Shown: positions 17,399 through 26,570, counted from the stretch's first letter. The stretch is 64,000 nt of DNA from Pseudomonas triticicola (GCF_019145375.1 NZ_JAHSTX010000001.1:657001-721000), one strand, 5' to 3'. The notes: generated by a model from the sequence alone, not told the origin. Translations and numbers: made by a program.

Positions 17399-18514
17399 AT
17401 GACTCGTAGTGTTTATCTTTTAATGTTGGCAAGTCTCGCTTTGCAAGGTTGCATGTTTTCCCCCGGCCAGTACCTGAGCACCAGCGATATCACCCGCCAG
17501 GGTGCCAGCGAAAGCAGTCGGGTCGAGCTGATTCCGATCACCCCGAAGCTGATCGCCATGAACCGCGCCACCCAGAAGCGTGAGTCGCTGCCGGCGGAGC
17601 TGCTGGTAACGCCGGCGGAATATCGCATCGGCAACAATGACGTGCTGTACATCACCGTCTGGGATCACCCGGAGCTGACCGCCCCCTCCGGCGCGCAACA
17701 ACAGATCGATGCCAACGGCCGTCTGGTGCGCTCCGATGGCACGCTGTATTACCCGTTCATCAAGGAAGTCCAGGCCGCCGGCCGGACTATTCAGCAACTG
17801 CGCGCGGACATCGAACAGCGCTTGTCGGCATTCATCGCCGAGCCGCAGGTCGACGTCGCGGTGCTGCGCTTCGCCAGCCAGAAAGTCGTGGTCACCGGCG
17901 CCGTCACGAAGGCCGGCCCGCAAGCGATTTCGACCAATCCGCTGAGCGTGGTCGAGGCCCTCGGTTCCGCCGGCATCGACACCAACAATGCTGACTTGTC
18001 CGGGCTGTTGCTGACGCGCAACGGGCGGGTTTATCCGCTCAATCTCGACTCGCTCAATCAGCAGGATTCCGAACTGCAGAACGTCTACCTCAAGGGCGGC
18101 GATCAGCTGTATCTGCCGTACAACGACAACAAGCGCATCTACGTCATGGGCGAGGTCAACCAGCCACGCGCGCTGAGCTTCAAGACCGCAACCATGAACC
18201 TGTCCGACGTGCTCGGTTCGGTCGGTGGCCTGAGTCAGACCAGTTCCAACGGTAACGCGGTGTACGTGATTCGCGGCGTGGAAAATCTCGACGTCGAGCC
18301 GGCGAAGATCTATCAGCTCGAAGCCGAATCGCCGACCGCCATGGCGCTGGCCTCGCACTTTCAGGTGCGGCCGCAGGATGTCGTCTACGTCGGCCCGGCC
18401 AACGTTACGCGCTGGAACCGTTTCATCAGCCAGTTGGTGCCGTCGGCGTCGATTGTCGGCACCGGGGCTTCGGCAGCGAAGAACTGGAGCGAATACAGCA
18501 ACAACAGCAAATAA
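17399..18514 (+). CDS. Outer-membrane polysaccharide export lipoprotein (Wza/GfcE-like)
   Basis: The 371-residue protein has a lipobox ALQGC after a short signal peptide. Next come a Poly_export domain beginning YRIGNNDVLYITVWDHPEL and SLBB repeats (VVTGAVTKAGPQ and IYVMGEVNQPRAL). It ends in an amphipathic C-terminal helix (about 345-365), as in Wza, where that helix lines the outer-membrane pore. It pairs with Wzc at 4.9 kb to form the trans-envelope channel, although the two genes lie 10 kb apart. Confidence 0.94.
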   Translation: MTRSVYLLMLASLALQGCMFSPGQYLSTSDITRQGASESSRVELIPITPKLIAMNRATQKRESLPAELLVTPAEYRIGNNDVLYITVWDHPELTAPSGAQQQIDANGRLVRSDGTLYYPFIKEVQAAGRTIQQLRADIEQRLSAFIAEPQVDVAVLRFASQKVVVTGAVTKAGPQAISTNPLSVVEALGSAGIDTNNADLSGLLLTRNGRVYPLNLDSLNQQDSELQNVYLKGGDQLYLPYNDNKRIYVMGEVNQPRALSFKTATMNLSDVLGSVGGLSQTSSNGNAVYVIRGVENLDVEPAKIYQLEAESPTAMALASHFQVRPQDVVYVGPANVTRWNRFISQLVPSASIVGTGASAAKNWSEYSNNSK

Positions 18515-18526
18515 GGCCGCCCGACT

Positions 18527-19192
18527 GTGAACCTATTGAAAGTGGGCGTCTGCCTGATGGCGGCCTCGTTGCTGTGCGGCTGTAACCCGCTGATGAGCGC
18601 ATCGCTGAACAACCTCAAAGCCGCCGTCGTCGGCCCCGATGAGGTTGATGTAACAGCGGCTGAGGTCGCCGGGGTCAACTACCCGCAACTGAAACTGACC
18701 ACGCCATCCGGCTCAGGCGTGCTGGCGCTGGTGCGCGAGCGTGAAGACCTGCAATTCTGGGTCGCCTCCGGCAAGCAGGTTTTGCTGCTGCGCGATGGCC
18801 TCGCCGTGCGCAGTATCGGCCTCGGCCTGCAAGGTGATCTGGATGGCACGCGGCTGGCCGATGACTCGCCGTTCAAGCAAGGCCTGCATCACGTCGCCGA
18901 CGGTTTCACCACACGGCGCTGGATCGATCTGCACAAGGGCCAGGAAGTCGGCGTGATCGTCAACAGCCGCTTCTCCCGCCGCGCCACCGAAACCCTGGAA
19001 ATTCTCGACAAGCCTTACTCGGTGCTGCGCATCGATGAACAGATCGACGCCCCAGCCATCGGCCTCAGCGCAACCAACCGTTACTGGGTCGACCCGCGGG
19101 ACGGTTTCATTCTGCAAAGCGAGCAACAACTGACCTCGCAACTGCGCGTCAAGCTGGTGCAACTGACCCCCGATCGCAGGCATCTGCCGTGA
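18527..19192 (+). CDS. YjbF/GfcB-family lipoprotein
   Basis: The 221-residue protein begins at GTG with a lipobox (LLCGC). The body is beta-rich, with LTTPSGSGVLALVRERED, FWVASGKQVLLLRDGLAVRSIGL and a C-terminal NRYWVDPRDGFILQSEQ, matching YjbF/GfcB proteins. They are outer-membrane lipoproteins needed for group-4 capsule or Yjb exopolysaccharide. Its stop overlaps the next start as GTGA. Confidence 0.85.
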   Translation: MNLLKVGVCLMAASLLCGCNPLMSASLNNLKAAVVGPDEVDVTAAEVAGVNYPQLKLTTPSGSGVLALVREREDLQFWVASGKQVLLLRDGLAVRSIGLGLQGDLDGTRLADDSPFKQGLHHVADGFTTRRWIDLHKGQEVGVIVNSRFSRRATETLEILDKPYSVLRIDEQIDAPAIGLSATNRYWVDPRDGFILQSEQQLTSQLRVKLVQLTPDRRHLP

Positions 19193-19950
19193 AGCGCTTA
19201 AGCCTAATCGCGGCGGGTCTTTTGCTGATTGCTGGGGCGAGTCAGGCCGCCGTCACTGTGTCCGGCGACGTCGCCAATCCCGGTCCGATCGCATTGCCGC
19301 CGGGTGGACGCCTGTTCGATGTGATCAGCGAAGCCGTGCCCAATGCCGAAGGCTATTGGCTGGCGGGCGGCTTGTTGCGCCAGTCGCTGGTCGAGGAACA
19401 GACGCGGCTCAAGGTTGGTGTGCTGTTCGATCTCGAGGTGCTGCAACGCATGGCGACGCTGTTCGATCGGCCAAGCCGCGCGGCACTGGCGCAGCGCATT
19501 GCCGAAGAGGTTCGACAAATGCCAGTGACCGGACGGCAGATCGCTGACCTCGATCCGGTGGCGGTGGAAGTCGGCTTCGCGCGCAACATTCGTCTGGATG
19601 ACGGCGATCGGCTGATCTACCCGAAACGGGTTGATGAAGTGCAGGTGTTGGGCGCGGTCACCGAGCCGTGCCACCTGCCGTACCAGCCATTGCAGGAGGC
19701 CCGCGAATATCTTGAAGGCTGCTCGATTCTCGACGATGCCGAGGCCGATTACCTGTGGCTGATCCAGCCCAACGGCGTGTCGCGCCGCGTCGGCATTGCC
19801 CACTGGAATCGCGAGTCCGGGCAGTTTCCGGTGGCCGGCAGCAGGATTCTGGTACCGATAAAAAATGATGATCTTGATCCGCCTCTTCCTGAATTGAATC
19901 AGCAGTTGGCCGAATTCATTGCCACGCAGCTGGCCGAGGTGGTTCGTTGA
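19189..19950 (+). CDS. YjbG/GfcC-family periplasmic capsule protein
   Basis: The 253-residue protein starts at GTG and has a signal peptide cut after SQAA. It then shows VTVSGDVANPGPIALPPGGRL, which resembles an SLBB/beta-grasp strand set, a helical hairpin (about 60-120), and a second beta-grasp segment from VQVLGAVTEPCHL. GfcC proteins have exactly this two-domain layout. It overlaps both neighbours by four bases, so gfcB-gfcC-yjbH are translationally coupled. Confidence 0.82.
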   Translation: MKRLSLIAAGLLLIAGASQAAVTVSGDVANPGPIALPPGGRLFDVISEAVPNAEGYWLAGGLLRQSLVEEQTRLKVGVLFDLEVLQRMATLFDRPSRAALAQRIAEEVRQMPVTGRQIADLDPVAVEVGFARNIRLDDGDRLIYPKRVDEVQVLGAVTEPCHLPYQPLQEAREYLEGCSILDDAEADYLWLIQPNGVSRRVGIAHWNRESGQFPVAGSRILVPIKNDDLDPPLPELNQQLAEFIATQLAEVVR

Positions 19951-22025
19951 AGTTACGTTTTGCAGCTGTGTTGTTATTGCCCTGCGGTCTGGCTCACGCC
20001 GAGCCGCGCATTACCCAGAATGACTTCGGTGGCGCCGGTCTGTTGCAGACGCCGACGGCGCGCATGGCCCCGGCCGGCGAGCTGAGCGTCAACGCCAACC
20101 GCACCGATCCCTACAGCCGCTACAGCGTGTCGTTGCAACCGCTGGACTGGCTCGAAGGTTCGTTCCGCTACACCGCGATCACCAACCGGCCGTACGGCTC
20201 GGAGGCCCTCAGCGGCAGTCAAAGCTACAAGGACAAGGCGGTCGACGCCAAAGTACGCCTGTGGCAGGAAAGCCACTGGGCGCCGGAAGTGGCGCTGGGC
20301 TTTCGAGATATCGGTGGTACCGGTTTGTTCTCCAGCGAATTCTTCGTCGCCAACAAGCGCTTCGACAATTTCGACTTCAGCGCCGGCATTGCCTGGGGCT
20401 ACATCGGTAATCGCGGCGACTTCGACAACCCGCTGGGCTACGTCAGCAATCGCTTCGATACGCGCCCGGCGCTGGAAGGCACCGGTGACGTCAACTCCGG
20501 CTCGTACTTTCGCGGCAAGCCTTCACTGTTCGGTGGCGTGAGCTACCAGACGCCGTGGGATCGGCTGAGCCTGAAGCTGGAATTCGAAGGCAACGACTAC
20601 AAGAACGAGCCGAAGGACAACGAGATCAAACAGGACTCGCCGATCAACCTTGGCGCGGTGTTCAAGGTGACCGATTCGATCGACCTGAGCGCTGCCTGGG
20701 AACGGGGCAACACGGCGATGTTCGGCGTGACCTTTCACACCAATTTCGTCAGCCGCAAGGCGCCGGCCAAGACCTACGATCCGATCCCCGAACCGCTGCC
20801 GGCGAAGGCGCCGACGACCTCAATGGAACAGGTCAACTGGGCCGATGTGTCGCGGCGTTTGCAGCAGAATGCCGGGTACAAGGTCGAGCGCATCAGCCAG
20901 CGCGATTCCGAACTGATCGTCTATGGCGAGCAGCAGCGTTATTTCCATTCGTCCAAAGCCGTTGGCCGCGCGAGCCGGATTCTCGACAACAGCGTCAACG
21001 ACGACATCGACTGGTTCACCGTGGTCAACAAGCGCTACGACTTGCCGCTGGAAGAAACCAGCCTGCCGCGCCAGACCTTTCGCGAAGTGATCAACAACGA
21101 AGAACCGTTGGAGGCGCTGCACCGCACCACCGAAATCAACCCGGCGATGCCGCACAACGAGAAAACCCTCTACACCGAAGCGCCGCAGCATTTCAGCTAT
21201 GGCGTGGGTCTGGGCTTCAAGCAGAACGTCGGCGGCCCGGATGGTTTGCTCTATCAATTCAGTGCCGATGCGGACGCGGAATATCGCTTCAACCGCAACA
21301 CCTGGTGGAGCGGATTGCTCAGCGCCAACCTGGTCAACAACTTCGACAAATTCGTCTACGACGCACCGAGCGGTTTGCCCCGCGTGCGCACGGATTTGCG
21401 CCAGTACCTGACCACCTCAAACACGACCATGCCGTTGTTCCAGCTCAGCCATGCCGAGCAGTTGGATAAAGACCTGTACGGCATGGTTTACGGCGGCTAT
21501 CTGGAGTCGATGTTTGCCGGCGTCGGCGCGGAAGTGTTATTCCGCCCGACCGGCGAACGCTGGTCGCTGGGCGCGGACCTGAACTGGGTGCGCCAGCGTG
21601 ATTTCGATCAGGGCTTTGCCTTGCGCGATTACTCGGTCGTGACCGGGCATATCACCGGCTATACCGACCTGCCGTTCGACACGCTGGCGGCGGTCAGTGT
21701 CGGTCGTTATCTGGCCGGGGATTGGGGCACCACCGTGGACATCTCGCGTGAGTTCTTCAATGGTGTGCGGGTCGGTGCCTGGGCGACCATCACCACGGCC
21801 AGCAGCGCCGAATATGGTGAAGGTAGTTTCGACAAGGGCCTGTACCTGTCGATCCCGTTCGACGAAATGATGAGCATGTCGACCATGCGCCGCGCCAACC
21901 TGGTCTGGGCGCCACTGACCCGAGATGGCGGCGCCAGACTGAGCCGCAGCTATCAACTGCACTCGATGACGGATAGCCGGGAAGGGGACATGTTCTATCG
22001 CAACTTCGAGAAGATTACCGAGTAA
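19947..22025 (+). CDS. YjbH/GfcD-family outer-membrane beta-barrel protein
   Basis: The 692-residue protein has a signal peptide cut after HAEP, then NDFGGAGLLQTPTARMAPAGEL, the characteristic YjbH opening (given here in two parts: NDFGGAGLLQTP and TARMAPAGEL). Many amphipathic strands with alternating aromatic residues follow. YjbH proteins are two-barrel outer-membrane proteins and probable export accessories. The start is TTG, overlapping the upstream stop as TTGA, with GAGG at the right distance. It closes the export operon, and a long REP array follows. Confidence 0.85.
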   Translation: MKLRFAAVLLLPCGLAHAEPRITQNDFGGAGLLQTPTARMAPAGELSVNANRTDPYSRYSVSLQPLDWLEGSFRYTAITNRPYGSEALSGSQSYKDKAVDAKVRLWQESHWAPEVALGFRDIGGTGLFSSEFFVANKRFDNFDFSAGIAWGYIGNRGDFDNPLGYVSNRFDTRPALEGTGDVNSGSYFRGKPSLFGGVSYQTPWDRLSLKLEFEGNDYKNEPKDNEIKQDSPINLGAVFKVTDSIDLSAAWERGNTAMFGVTFHTNFVSRKAPAKTYDPIPEPLPAKAPTTSMEQVNWADVSRRLQQNAGYKVERISQRDSELIVYGEQQRYFHSSKAVGRASRILDNSVNDDIDWFTVVNKRYDLPLEETSLPRQTFREVINNEEPLEALHRTTEINPAMPHNEKTLYTEAPQHFSYGVGLGFKQNVGGPDGLLYQFSADADAEYRFNRNTWWSGLLSANLVNNFDKFVYDAPSGLPRVRTDLRQYLTTSNTTMPLFQLSHAEQLDKDLYGMVYGGYLESMFAGVGAEVLFRPTGERWSLGADLNWVRQRDFDQGFALRDYSVVTGHITGYTDLPFDTLAAVSVGRYLAGDWGTTVDISREFFNGVRVGAWATITTASSAEYGEGSFDKGLYLSIPFDEMMSMSTMRRANLVWAPLTRDGGARLSRSYQLHSMTDSREGDMFYRNFEKITE

Positions 22026-22033
22026 GCGCTGGT

Positions 22034-22527
22034 CTGTGAGAGCGAGCCTGCTCGCGAATGGCCCGGCACATCCAACATCTCCAGTGCCTGACACACCGCT
22101 TTCGCGAGCAGGCTCGCTCCCACAACTGATTGGCGTCACGCCACACATCCTGGTCATCACCCGAATCCCTGTGGGAGCGAGCCTGCTCGCGAAGGCGCCG
22201 GCGCATCCAACATCTTCATTGCCTGACACAACGCTTTCGCGAGCAGGCTCACTCCTACACTTGATCGGCGTCACGCCACACATCCTGGTCATCACCCGAA
22301 TCCCTGTGGGAGCGAGCCTGCTCGCGAATGGTCCGGCACATCCAACATCTCCATCGCCTGACACACCGCTTTCGCGAGCAGGCTCACTCCCACAGGGGGT
22401 TGTGTTACAGCACAATTTTCGACCCGAACCCTGATCCCTGTGGGAGCGAGCCTGCTCGCGAATTGTCCGGCACATCCAACATCGCCATCGCCTGACACAC
22501 CGCTTTCGCGAGCAGGCTCGCTCCCAC
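22034..22527. repeat. Tandem array of four ~135-bp units, each a REP pair (eight REP copies)
   Basis: Forward REP copies start near 22034, 22170, 22305 and 22440. Reverse copies start near 22098, 22233, 22369 and 22502. The intervening text also repeats: GGCACATCCAACATC after each forward copy and CACACATCCTGGTCATCACC between the first three units. So this is a tandem duplication of a whole BIME. It fills the gap between convergent yjbH and the wcaJ-like gene. Confidence 0.9.
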
Positions 22528-22571
22528 GGGGGCGCACCTGTTGTCGACACGGATTACCCAAATCCCGCGCA

Positions 22572-22597
22572 CAAAAAAGGGGACTTTCGTCCCCTTG
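22572..22597 (-). terminator. Rho-independent terminator of the wcaJ-like gene
   Basis: AAGGGGAC-TTTC-GTCCCCTT lies 20 bp beyond the wcaJ-like stop. On the minus strand the stem is followed by TTTTTT. Confidence 0.88.
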
Positions 22598-22616
22598 TGA
22601 TCTGCAGCGCTGAGCC

Positions 22617-24011
22617 TCAGTAAATATCCTTCGACAACAACGTAAACGGCGTTTTCACCAGGATCTTCAGATCCAGCCACAACGACCAGCTGTTGATGTA
22701 CTGCAGATCGATCTCGACACGCTTCTGCATCTTGTCGATGGTGTCGGTCTCACCGCGGCAGCCGCTGATCTGTGCCAGGCCAGTGATGCCCGGTTTGATT
22801 CGGTGACGCGCCATGTAAGCGAGGATCTTGCCCGAGTAGTAATTGTTGTGCGCCACCGCATGCGGCCGTGGACCTACCAGCGCCATATGCCCCTGCAACA
22901 CGTTGAACAGTTGCGGCAACTCGTCCAGCGAAGTGCGGCGGATAAACCGTCCTACTGCGGTGATGCGCGAGTCATTGCGGCTGGCCTGTTTCACTTCGCG
23001 GTCATCGTGGACACGCATCGAGCGGAATTTCCAGACCTTGATCACCTTGCCGTTCCAGCCATGGCGGTCCTGCTTGAAAAATACCGGGCCGGGCGAGTTG
23101 AGTTTCACTGCCAGAGCGATGATCAGCAGCAGCGGACTGAGCGCAATGATCGCCAGAAATGCCACGGTCTTCTCAACCAGACTTTTGCTCAGCGCAGCGG
23201 TCGGACGGCTGGTCAGCGGGCTTTCGTTCAAGTAGATCGCCGGCAGGCCGTCCACGACTTTCACCGAGTGGTTAAGCAGGGTCAGGCTGTTCAAGTCCGG
23301 CACCCACACCACATCGACGTTGGCCCCGAGCAAGTCGACATACATCGCTTCGATTTTCGCGGCTTCGCACAGCGGCAGTGTGATGTACAAACGACGGATG
23401 TCGTGAGCTTCGATCAACTCCAGCAACTCGTCCTGAGCGCCAACGACACGCGGTGCATCCGAGGCGAGAACAGGTTTGTCACCGTTGCTGACCAGACCGA
23501 TCAGCGGCAGGTTTTCCAGTTGGCTGAGCTTTTTCGCCAGGCCCAACGCCAATTCGCCAGTACCGACAATCAGCGTGCGGTGTTCGCTTTTACGCGAACG
23601 CTGGTAGTACTTGGAAAATGCATGCAGCGGCGCGTAGAGGAACGCCTGACCGAGGAAGCCGTATACCGCCCAGCTGAGAATCACCTGACGGGAAAACAGC
23701 TCATCGGCCTGGCAGACAAACGCGATGCACGCCAGCGCGGCCATGGTCATCGACCAGCCCATGAACAAGCGGCCGAGGCCGGTCAGGTAGTTGTCGCGTT
23801 TGCGATAAACGCCGCTGAATGTGTAAGCCGGCACTGAAGCCAGGACGGCGAGGGTGGCGCACATTCGGTAGTAGAACGCGACGGTGCCGGTGTGCTGTTC
23901 AGCGAGAATGAACAGCAGCGTCACAACGAAAGCCTGTGCCAGCGCCCATTGGCCCCAAAAGGTCAGTCCCTTGAGGCCCGTGCTTCGATTAATACTGAGA
24001 GAAAGATCCAT
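22617..24011 (-). CDS. Undecaprenyl-phosphate hexose-1-phosphate transferase (WcaJ/WbaP family)
   Basis: The 464-residue initiating enzyme has four N-terminal membrane segments (about 20-125), a Rossmann-like region (LIVGTGELALGLAKKL), a fifth segment near 280-300, and the catalytic C-terminus. The catalytic part contains FFKQDRHGWNGK, VWKFRSM, RRTSLDELPQLFNVLQG and LVGPRPHAV. Family members transfer glucose-1-P or galactose-1-P from the UDP-sugar to undecaprenyl phosphate, starting the repeat unit. The closest-looking relatives are glucose-specific, but sugar choice is inferred. The ATG at 24011 gives the hydrophilic family start; an upstream in-frame ATG at 24035 adds eight residues. Confidence 0.93.
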   Translation of the reverse strand: MDLSLSINRSTGLKGLTFWGQWALAQAFVVTLLFILAEQHTGTVAFYYRMCATLAVLASVPAYTFSGVYRKRDNYLTGLGRLFMGWSMTMAALACIAFVCQADELFSRQVILSWAVYGFLGQAFLYAPLHAFSKYYQRSRKSEHRTLIVGTGELALGLAKKLSQLENLPLIGLVSNGDKPVLASDAPRVVGAQDELLELIEAHDIRRLYITLPLCEAAKIEAMYVDLLGANVDVVWVPDLNSLTLLNHSVKVVDGLPAIYLNESPLTSRPTAALSKSLVEKTVAFLAIIALSPLLLIIALAVKLNSPGPVFFKQDRHGWNGKVIKVWKFRSMRVHDDREVKQASRNDSRITAVGRFIRRTSLDELPQLFNVLQGHMALVGPRPHAVAHNNYYSGKILAYMARHRIKPGITGLAQISGCRGETDTIDKMQKRVEIDLQYINSWSLWLDLKILVKTPFTLLSKDIY

Positions 24012-24402
24012 ACGATATCCCCAAAAGACGTCCATTCAGGTTTCAACAGTTGAAAGCCGAGTTGTTATGCAGACTTATTGTTTTTGTTTTAGCGAGTGTC
24101 TTGAGGTAACAACATCGAGAGCCGAACTGTCGTCAGCCAATAGACTAAGTTATTGCCGGGAATGGTGTCTGACGAGTTCTAACAAGATGGCACAGTGCCA
24201 ACTTTTTAATAATTCAATAGATGGCTGTTAGAAAAGGTCGTAGAGAGGGGGATGAAAAAGCGGGGACGTATTTGTTACTGTTGAAGGGTGGAGGCAGGGA
24301 AGCTTTTATCGAATCAGGGAGGGTGAACCCAAACAGAGTGCTCTTCTTGTTGTTGTAGTCGCACTTTATATCTGTTTGTCTTGGTTTGTGTGTCGCTTGT
24401 GA
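24012..24402. promoter_or_regulatory. Intergenic region upstream of the wcaJ-like gene
   Basis: A gene-free, AT-rich 391 bp. It has a perfect 13-bp palindrome TGGCACAGTGCCA (24188-24200), the string GACTAAGTTATTG near 24144, and a GGGGACGTATTTG fragment at 24262 resembling the repeats around the ABC-3C island. The promoter of the initiating transferase gene should lie here. Confidence 0.45.
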
Positions 24403-25062
24403 TTAAGCGACGACTTCCTGGATCAGGCAATATCCGCGATTTCTTACGGCTCGGAACAATCGCTCGCCATTACTCGCACTCTTGAACTTGTCCTGCAAAC
24501 GGCTCAGGCACATTTCCAGGCCACGGTATTGCTCGGGCTCCCGACCAATGCTGATGATCAAGTCATCACGACTGACCACGCGCTCTTCATGGCTCAGCAT
24601 TTTCCTCACCAGCGCGGTTTCCAGGCCAGTGAGGCTGATCGCAACATTGTCCTTGAGCAACACGCCTTGTTCATCGTCAAGATGCCAGGTGTCGCTGCAA
24701 GGCTCAGTGCTCTCGCTGATATTGGAGATATGAGCGCGTTCTGCACTGCGGGTCGGGAAGCTTTGAAACGGATTGTCTGTCTGCGCGGCTCGCCATTCAT
24801 TTTCAAGAGTGGCCAGTATGCGTTGAGTATCATGTTCGATACTGCGCGCAACATTCTTTCGGCTGAGGCTTGGGTAACTGAACTCCATGACCATCGGGGC
24901 GGAAGAGGGCGAAGCAACACCTTCAACAAACATTTGTGCCTGCGACGTGCCAAACGAATTGAAACGCTCACTGGACAAGATGCTTTCCAGTTCACGTTGC
25001 GACGTTGTGCTGTGCGTCACAACAACAAAATATTTTCTGGGGAGGGTTGTACTCGTTTCCAT
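24403..25062 (-). CDS. Orphan winged-helix (OmpR/PhoB-type DNA-binding) regulator
   Basis: The 219-residue protein has a C-terminal Trans_reg_C domain (about 138-216): LTGLETALVRKML, VVSRDDLIISIG, MCLSRLQDKFK and AVRNRGYCLI. The N-terminal 120 residues carry no receiver motif, neither the acidic pocket nor the phospho-acceptor Asp or Lys. A hydrophobic MVMEFSYPS stretch occurs near residue 57. AGGAGAGAGAC gives a clear start. It lies between the initiating transferase and a second regulator of similar design, so it is probably a locus-specific regulator of the polysaccharide genes. The signal is unknown. Confidence 0.8.
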   Translation of the reverse strand: METSTTLPRKYFVVVTHSTTSQRELESILSSERFNSFGTSQAQMFVEGVASPSSAPMVMEFSYPSLSRKNVARSIEHDTQRILATLENEWRAAQTDNPFQSFPTRSAERAHISNISESTEPCSDTWHLDDEQGVLLKDNVAISLTGLETALVRKMLSHEERVVSRDDLIISIGREPEQYRGLEMCLSRLQDKFKSASNGERLFRAVRNRGYCLIQEVVA

Positions 25063-25339
25063 GTCTCTCTCCTAAATACACACCAAAATTGGCTAAAAGA
25101 TAAATCGGCAGGCGAGCAATGACTTCCTCGGAAGTAATCGTAGGCAGGGTTCTGGCCGAAAATGGCCATCGATAAATTCCACTCGATCTGCTGCTATGTT
25201 ATGGAGTTTTATTGTTATGTGGCGTGATGCCGTGCTCATTCAAGTGCTTGAGTTTTAATAAGTATGAAGCGCAATTGAGACGATATGGCTGCATCAGACG
25301 ATCCTTCGTTCGTATGCAAAAGGGAAGACTGCCCGAGAC
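25063..25339. promoter_or_regulatory. Intergenic region between the two winged-helix regulators
   Basis: About 277 bp of AT-rich DNA that should carry the promoter of the 24.4-25.1 kb regulator. No clear operator was identified beyond the terminator of the second regulator at its right edge. Confidence 0.35.
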
Positions 25340-25349
25340 TCAGGCAGTC
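25327..25349 (-). terminator. Terminator hairpin overlapping the stop of the second regulator
   Basis: On the minus strand GACTGCC-TGAGTCTCG-GGCAGTC encloses the TGA stop in its loop and is followed by TTCCCTTTT. The T run is interrupted, so efficiency may be moderate. Confidence 0.65.
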
Positions 25350-26107
25350 GATATCAGGCCCCGCATCAGGCGATAGCCGTAGCCGCGGATGCTCTGAATC
25401 GCGTTTGTACCATACATGTCCTTGATTTTTCCACGCAAGCGACTGATTGATTTTTCCAGTGCCCGAGGGTCGTAGAAATTGGCGTTGAGGCCCATGATGC
25501 TGGCGATTTCATCATGACTCAGAATGTGATTGCCGGTGTGCGCAAAGGCCTCGAGGATCTTCATTTCGGCGAAAGAGATATCCAGTTTGCGCCGACTGTC
25601 CATCAGGCAGATCCGCGTCGGATCAAGCGTGAGATTGATATCTCGTTGCCAGTCTTCGCTGTTGAAGAACTCCGCGAGCAAGTCTTCGCTGTCATCGCTC
25701 AATGTGTTGAGCTTGATACAGGCATCCGCTCCGGCGAGAAAATACTTGATCTTGTTGACGGCACCGCGGCCGGTGACAATTGCGCAAATAAGCGGCTTCA
25801 AGTTGTCATCGCGCAGGTTTTGCACCAGGGCCAGATTTTCTTCGATGGCTTGTGGACTATCGATGATGACGAAAATGGCGCGGTAGGAACCGATGTAACC
25901 GTGCTGCTTATATGAACTAGTGAAAGCACCTGTTTCCAGAGTCATATCGGGCTGCACGTGCTTTGCGATCAGCGATCTCAAATGATCAGCCACACCCAGT
26001 GTACGACCCAGCGCAAGAACACCGGATTCATCATTTGTCGGGCGCGGACTTCTCGTCGCCAAGTTCCCTGAGAGCATCATGCGTTGACTCGAATTAGGTG
26101 CTGACAT
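25340..26107 (-). CDS. Winged-helix regulator with degenerate receiver-like N-terminus
   Basis: The 255-residue protein ends in a Trans_reg_C domain (ISFAEMKILEAFAHTG, ILSHDEIASIMGL, KSISRLRGKIKD, SIRGYGYRLM). The central 50-150 region folds plausibly as a pseudo-receiver: AIFVIIDS, then CAIVTGRG and AGADACIKLN, which sits where a normal receiver has the Lys. The phospho-acceptor Asp is missing, so control by phosphorylation is unlikely. The start is uncertain. The ATG at 26107 was chosen, but a TTG at 26146 would add 13 residues, and neither has a good Shine-Dalgarno sequence. It probably acts with the 24.4 kb regulator on the polysaccharide locus. Confidence 0.72.
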   Translation of the reverse strand: MSAPNSSQRMMLSGNLATRSPRPTNDESGVLALGRTLGVADHLRSLIAKHVQPDMTLETGAFTSSYKQHGYIGSYRAIFVIIDSPQAIEENLALVQNLRDDNLKPLICAIVTGRGAVNKIKYFLAGADACIKLNTLSDDSEDLLAEFFNSEDWQRDINLTLDPTRICLMDSRRKLDISFAEMKILEAFAHTGNHILSHDEIASIMGLNANFYDPRALEKSISRLRGKIKDMYGTNAIQSIRGYGYRLMRGLISTA

Positions 26108-26146
26108 CGGGATGTTAAAGCACCGGTTCTTATCTGTGACTGACAA

Positions 26147-26570
26147 TTGGTAACATTTGCGCGGATTTTAGACGTGTCTCCCGAGATTTCTAACAATAAC
26201 TAAGTTTTTCAAGCTTTTAGTTGATTTTCTCGGGGTTGTGAACTAGCGCGTAGATGATGGCTATATGCAATGGTGCCACTATTTTGAGCTTGTGGCGATG
26301 GCTTTGTCTATGTCCTTTTGCCACTGATTGGCCATGTCAACAATGTGTGAGGTTGATCACACTTCATATCTGAACTGAAATATTTGTTGTAATAGATGTA
26401 AATTTTTTCCGTTTAGTTCGTCGGCCGACGATTACTAACAGCTCTTGAGTCTAACTCTGCATAAACCCTATTCTTCCGGATCGGCGAATCGCTGTATGCA
26501 TTATTTCAGATACTCAACCCCTGAGTGTTATTGACTGGTCGCTCACCCTGAGTGCTCTGACGGAGGATTA
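26147..26570. promoter_or_regulatory. Divergent regulatory region between the second regulator and uppP
   Basis: A strongly AT-rich 424 bp. On the minus strand it has TTAGTTATTGTTAG (26190-26203), 13 of 14 identical to the galU/galE site TTAGTTATTTTTAG. A perfect palindrome CGTCGGCCGACG lies at 26419-26430. GGAGG precedes the uppP ATG. No gene was found in it. Confidence 0.5.

Noticed and set aside
22034..22527. Regular repeats resembling a CRISPR array
   Set aside because: The units are alternating REP copies in opposite orientation with conserved spacers, about 135 bp apart, and no cas genes are present.
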